The notes beneath the pieces are model-generated. The model made no database searches and had not been told where the DNA came from. It saw only the letters and a list, made by a program, of their open reading frames with translations. From Fimenecus sp051881435 (lineage in GTDB: Bacteria > Bacillota > Clostridia > Oscillospirales > Acutalibacteraceae), in contig JBJEPW010000038.1 in NCBI GenBank assembly GCA_051881435.1, positions 1-26,382 of the forward strand: DNA of 26,382 bases, written 5' to 3'. Below are positions 22,950 to 26,382 of this stretch, in pieces. The position numbers were made by a program, and so were the translations under genes. Every line of letters begins with the position of its first letter. Within the stretch, counting starts at the first letter, position 1.

Positions 22950-23074
22950 GGAGCGATTCACGAATCGCACGATAAATTAAGGAAAAACCAAATTCAACCG
23001 TGTAGGGCGGGGGCTTGCCCCCGCCGTTGGTTTTACCATAAACTGATTGCGGCGGGGGCAAGCCCCCGCCCTAC
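22950..23074. repeat. REP-like double palindrome, copy 2
   Basis: The same two-part element as at 14396-14519: GCGATTC-AC-GAATCGC (22952-22968, partly eroded flanks) and a perfect 24-bp inverted repeat (23002-23025 with 23051-23074, 25-bp loop). The spacer between them shares the CCAAAT/CCAA-CAACC motif with copy 1. It fills the gap between the tetR-kinase unit and the MATE gene and may act as a transcription barrier; no gene lies here. Confidence 0.87.
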
Positions 23075-23139
23075 CTCAGTCATTTTTTCAAAATGACGAC
23101 TCCCTCCGAGATGGAGCAAAATGGGTTTTGCGGGAATTT
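23075..23139. other. Non-coding tail between REP-like copy 2 and the MATE stop
   Basis: This stretch contains GTCATTTT-TTC-AAAATGAC (23079-23097), an 8-bp inverted repeat with a three-base loop, and CTCC-GAGAT-GGAG (23104-23116), a weaker one. There is no T-run in the right place for a classical terminator of the MATE gene, so termination probably relies on the adjoining strong REP-like hairpin or these stems. Confidence 0.5.
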
Positions 23140-24528
23140 TCATGATATTTTTCCGTTTTTTGCTTCAAGCTGTTTCATTTCCTTGCCGAAAACAAAAAGG
23201 AACACTATTGAAGCCGTTACAATGGAAATTGCGTCGGAAACAGGCTCTGCGAGGAACACCGCAAGAACCTTATTTTCAAAGAAACAGGGTAAAATGTATA
23301 TAAGCGGAATAAGCAATATCACCTTTCTTAAACAAGCGATAAAAAGTGACGCCTTGGCTTTGCCGATTGCCATAAAGGTTTGCTGAACCGCCATTTGAAT
23401 ACCGAAAAACATCATAGCACAGGAATAAACGCGGATTGCCCACACGGCGGTATCCATAAGCTTCGGGTCGCTGTTGAATATGTTGATAAATACTTTCGGG
23501 AAAAGTTCAATCATTCCTCCGCAAATGAAAACATAAAGAAAGCTGATAACAGCCAAAACTCTTACCGCTTCTTTTACGCGTTTCGCGTTGCCGGCTCCGT
23601 AATTGTAGCTGATTATAGGCTGTGCACCCTGACCTAAGCCTTGGGCGGGAACCCATACCATCTGAATTACGGTGGCGCATACCGTCATGGCGCCCACGGC
23701 AATATCTCCGCCGTATTTTTGAAGAGATGAATTAAACGAAATATTTATAACCGCTTCTGTCGCGTTCATAATAAACGGCGAAAATCCCAGTGCCAGAACG
23801 GGCCCCAGCACCTTAAAGGAGGGAACAAGATTTTCACGCCTGATTTTTATTTTAGTAGTTTTGCCGAAAAGAAAGGAAATAACCCACACGGCGGAAACGG
23901 CTTGGGAAATCACCGTTGCCAAAGCCGCACCTCTGACGCCCATTTTAAAGCCGAAAATGAATATGGGGTCAAGAATAATATTGCATACCGCGCCGATAAT
24001 CACCGTTGCCATACTGATTTTTGTAAAGCCCTGGGTTGTGATAAACATATTAAGCCCTAACGAGAGCATAACGCACACCGAGCCTGCGGAATAGATACGC
24101 ATATAAGGCAGGGCGTATTTAATTGTTTCGCCGCTTGCGCCGAAAAGCATTAAAAGCTTTTCGCCCGTTATCAGGAACGCCGCCGTCAGGAAAACCGACA
24201 TAAGGATCAAAAGCGTAAAGCAGTTGCCCATAATTTTTTCGGCGCTTTTTAAATCGCCTTTTCCCATTTCAATGGCGGCGCGGGGCGCTCCCCCTTGGGC
24301 GGCGAGCATGGTAAACGCCATAACGAGAGTTATAACAGGGAAGCAAAGCCCAACTCCCGTTAGGGCAAGGGTTCCCACATCAGCCATATGGCCTATATAA
24401 ATTCTGTCCACCACATTATAAAGCAAATTCACAACCTGCGCCGCTATTGCAGGTATGCTCAGCTTTAAAATAAGCTTACGAACAGGCGCTTGGGCAAGCT
24501 GCTGTGAAATATCGGTTTTTTCGCTCAT
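23140..24528 (-). CDS. MATE-family multidrug/organic-cation efflux transporter
   Basis: A 462-residue polytopic membrane protein with about 12 hydrophobic segments, the usual size of MATE exporters. Two homologous halves are visible: the first begins LSIPAIAAQVVNLLYNVVDR (23-42) with YIGHMADVGTLALTGVG, the second around LALGFSPFIMNATEAVINIS (about 243-262) with VWVPAQGLGQGAQPIISYNYG (about 293-313), a signature of the MepA-like branch. These proteins expel cationic compounds using Na+ or H+ gradients. The ATG at 24528 overlaps the TGA of the alpha-galactosidase gene (ATGA), and AGGGA lies 9 nt upstream inside that gene, so the two are translationally coupled. Pairing with a glycosidase raises the alternative that it handles a glycoside or its aglycone; that is conjecture. 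Confidence 0.93.
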   Translation of the reverse strand: MSEKTDISQQLAQAPVRKLILKLSIPAIAAQVVNLLYNVVDRIYIGHMADVGTLALTGVGLCFPVITLVMAFTMLAAQGGAPRAAIEMGKGDLKSAEKIMGNCFTLLILMSVFLTAAFLITGEKLLMLFGASGETIKYALPYMRIYSAGSVCVMLSLGLNMFITTQGFTKISMATVIIGAVCNIILDPIFIFGFKMGVRGAALATVISQAVSAVWVISFLFGKTTKIKIRRENLVPSFKVLGPVLALGFSPFIMNATEAVINISFNSSLQKYGGDIAVGAMTVCATVIQMVWVPAQGLGQGAQPIISYNYGAGNAKRVKEAVRVLAVISFLYVFICGGMIELFPKVFINIFNSDPKLMDTAVWAIRVYSCAMMFFGIQMAVQQTFMAIGKAKASLFIACLRKVILLIPLIYILPCFFENKVLAVFLAEPVSDAISIVTASIVFLFVFGKEMKQLEAKNGKIS

Positions 24529-26204
24529 AAAATATCGTCCCTTATATTGCTTTTGCCTGTCATTATATTGAATTTAAGGCATTTGCGAACGCCGTCCTCG
24601 GAGAAGTCAAGACTTATCACATCACGGCTTACATATTCCGCCATATGTATTTTATAATCCTTTTTCTTAAAGAAATTCTTTAAATACCCCATGGTTTTTT
24701 CACTGAAATCCCCTGCGTTATCGGAAACGAAAAGCACATTTCCGCAAACAGCGTTAACCTTACCCAAAAGAAGCTTCTGTTCAAGATTGTATTTTATATT
24801 TATATCACGCAAAAAGAACACATCGGGGTCGTTGCAAAATGCTCTGCCGTCGAGATGACTGCGGAAAATCGTATTGTTTATGGCGTTTTGCGAGGAGGGA
24901 ATTTCACAGTTTACCCCCACCTTATTCATCAGCTGACCGCCGAAAACCTTGTTTGCGTCACAGCTTATGCGGCAGGCGTCAAAAACACCCATACACGCGC
25001 CCAGCGGCACGCCGCAGCCCAAAATCAGCTTATCGCCGCAGCCCTCACGGAGCAGGTCAACACCGTCACACATAATTTCGCCTCTTGTTTTACCGTTTCT
25101 CGGCTGCATACACTGGCTGTAAAGGAAATCCAATTTCACCATATCGTAGCCCCATTTATTGAGCACGGTATCAAAAACTCTTTTTAAATATGCGCGGAAT
25201 TCCTCGTTGTAAATATCAAAGGTATATGCGCCGCCCCAGCCTACACAGCCCAAAAGTGGATTGCCGGTGGCGTTATCGCGGATAAGCCATTCGGGGTGCT
25301 TTTTAAGAATTGCCGAACCTCTCTGTGCATTGAAGGGAGCCAGCCAAATGCCCGCCTTATAGCCCTTTTCGTGAATTTTATCCGCAATATATTTCATACC
25401 GTGAGGAAATTTTTTACTGTCGGGGAAAAGCCAGTCGCCCACATATGACTCATATCCGTCGTCCACCTGAAAAATGTTGACCTCTTCCTTTGCGCGGTCA
25501 AGACCGTCAAGGTCACGCAATATTATATCCTCGTTGATTTTCTGAAAATAATTGTACCATGAGGTATATCCTGCAAGGTGGTCAATTTTCGGCTTTTTAA
25601 CGCCCATAAAATCGAAGAAATATTCGTCAAAAACCTTGTCGAAATCGCCGCTGATTACGGCAATATCAAACATTTCATACTCCTGCCCCGCAATGAGGGA
25701 GAGCCCCTCAACATCTTTTTTAATCCGGAATTTTCCGCCGTTCATATCAGCTTCAAAAACCGTAAAGCCCTGTCTTTCGCTTTTTGAGCCATACAGGGTG
25801 ATTTCTCGGCTGCCTTTTTTCCTGAAATAGCAATATGTATATGAGTGAAATACGCCCGTTTTGCCGTATTCTGCAAAGGAATAATCCCCCGAAATGCCCG
25901 TTAAATCCTTGGTAAACTTTGAAATATTGCTTATTTTCATTATACCGTTAAGGCAATCGGAGCGGGAAAATTCCCTTGATGTTGTCCACGCTTGATAGCC
26001 GTTTGCATAGAACAAATCGTCGCTTTCAAAGCTTTTTTCACAGGAAAGAGCGAAATTGAGCATTTTTATATCCTTTTTTGCCATTAAAACGCCTTTGATT
26101 TTCCCCTTTTCCTCTTTAAAATCAAAGGTGTAGCAATCATTTTCAAAGCTTGAATACGCCGCAACAGCTCCGCCTGTTTTCATCTCTGCATATAGTTTAA
26201 ACAT
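24525..26204 (-). CDS. GH36 alpha-galactosidase (melibiase-like)
   Basis: A 559-residue cytoplasmic enzyme without signal peptide that should release terminal alpha-galactose from raffinose-type or galactomannan oligosaccharides. Residues 1-205 are the beta-rich N-terminal domain (FYANGYQAWTTSREF). The barrel starts near 212 (GYTSWYNYFQKINEDII) with FQVDDGYE (245-252), GIWLAPFNA (285-293), MVKLDFLYS (355-363; nucleophile Asp359) and CRISCDANK (411-419; acid/base Asp416). FRSHLDGRAFCNDPDVFFLR (447-466) is a further conserved strand. It is shorter than the roughly 720-residue GH36 enzymes, closer to compact clostridial members, so the exact glycoside is open. ATG at 26204 has GAGGG 6 nt upstream, with a good promoter further up. 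The stop overlaps the MATE start, forming a two-gene operon. Confidence 0.9.
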   Translation of the reverse strand: MFKLYAEMKTGGAVAAYSSFENDCYTFDFKEEKGKIKGVLMAKKDIKMLNFALSCEKSFESDDLFYANGYQAWTTSREFSRSDCLNGIMKISNISKFTKDLTGISGDYSFAEYGKTGVFHSYTYCYFRKKGSREITLYGSKSERQGFTVFEADMNGGKFRIKKDVEGLSLIAGQEYEMFDIAVISGDFDKVFDEYFFDFMGVKKPKIDHLAGYTSWYNYFQKINEDIILRDLDGLDRAKEEVNIFQVDDGYESYVGDWLFPDSKKFPHGMKYIADKIHEKGYKAGIWLAPFNAQRGSAILKKHPEWLIRDNATGNPLLGCVGWGGAYTFDIYNEEFRAYLKRVFDTVLNKWGYDMVKLDFLYSQCMQPRNGKTRGEIMCDGVDLLREGCGDKLILGCGVPLGACMGVFDACRISCDANKVFGGQLMNKVGVNCEIPSSQNAINNTIFRSHLDGRAFCNDPDVFFLRDINIKYNLEQKLLLGKVNAVCGNVLFVSDNAGDFSEKTMGYLKNFFKKKDYKIHMAEYVSRDVISLDFSEDGVRKCLKFNIMTGKSNIRDDIL

Positions 26205-26235
26205 AAAAATCCCTCACAAATTTTCAATTACAATA

Positions 26236-26264
26236 ATTTTATCACAGGGCAATATTAAAATCAA
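26236..26264 (-). promoter_or_regulatory. Promoter of the alpha-galactosidase-MATE operon
   Basis: On the minus strand TTGATT (26259-26264) and TAAAAT (26236-26241) are 17 bp apart, and a TG one base before TAAAAT gives an extended -10. The transcript would begin about 25 bp before the GAGGG ribosome site. A partly symmetrical TGGTGCGCCA lies just upstream of the -35 box and might bind a regulator. Confidence 0.7.
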
Positions 26265-26331
26265 TGGCGCACCAAAAAATATTGACATACATGACCTTGA
26301 AAGTCTTTTCACATAAAAAAGCAGGACAAAA

Positions 26332-26358
26332 TGAAGTGAACCCCAAAGTTTAGACAAA
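26332..26358. mobile_element. Possible terminal inverted repeat of an IS3-family element
   Basis: The sequence starting TGAAGTGAACCCCAAAGTTT and continuing AGACAAA has the form of IS3-family ends (TG..., CCCC, AAAGTT, AGACA). If correct, an insertion sequence extends rightward beyond the window. No transposase or target duplication can be seen here, so the call rests on resemblance alone. Confidence 0.35.
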
Positions 26359-26382
26359 ATTTAATATTAAATTGTTTGCGAA

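Noticed and set aside
23140..24528. MATE protein as a sugar importer for the neighbouring glycosidase
   Set aside because: The sequence is a standard MepA-like MATE exporter with no features of known sugar importers; kept only as a question in the findings.

Overview
The window looks like a chromosomal segment of an anaerobic, low-to-mid GC Firmicute, most likely an uncultured gut or rumen clostridium of the Oscillospiraceae/Ruminococcaceae type. The reasons are strong GGAGG ribosome sites, Gram-positive lipoprotein signals, dockerin-bearing surface proteins, cytoplasmic GH13/GH36 glycosidases and REP-like palindromes. This placement is inference; no rRNA or core marker gene is present. No CRISPR array, rRNA or complete insertion sequence was seen.

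Left part (1-2225): a minus-strand lipoprotein with a GGNTS linker and a DUF4474-like domain has a good promoter and its own terminator. Divergent to it is a MerR-family regulator with a GyrI-like ligand domain and a 19-bp-spacer, MerR-type promoter. A bidirectional terminator separates the regulator from the next operon.

Central-left part (2234-13575): a three-gene minus-strand operon. It runs from a TetR regulator with a palindromic operator at its promoter to two giant secreted proteins of about 1808 and 1729 residues, each ending in a type I dockerin. The two proteins share a long homologous C-terminal half (Cys-rich segment, Ig-like domain, GLUG repeats, a conserved 'YPGCVGAPGTP' segment, dockerin) but have different N-terminal halves: Gly-rich beta-helix plus InlB-type B repeats in one, an F5/8C-like domain plus CxxC repeats in the other. 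This is the most distinctive locus in the window.

Middle (13732-18654): a plus-strand GNAT acetyltransferase; a patch of palindromic non-coding repeats; tRNA-Arg(CCU) on the minus strand; and a minus-strand operon with its own promoter. That operon encodes a seven-repeat beta-propeller-like lipoprotein, a DUF2238-like membrane protein, a SurA/PrsA-like lipoprotein with a TTG start, and a small unknown protein.

Right part (18656-26382), carbohydrate use, all minus strand: a TetR regulator coupled to an FGGY sugar kinase, then a GH13 neopullulanase-like enzyme behind an intrinsic terminator. Further right, a GH36 alpha-galactosidase overlaps a MATE-family transporter by 4 bp. A second copy of the REP-like palindrome separates the two groups. 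The glycosidases lack signal peptides, so they probably act on imported oligosaccharides. The last 50 bases resemble the end of an IS3-family element.
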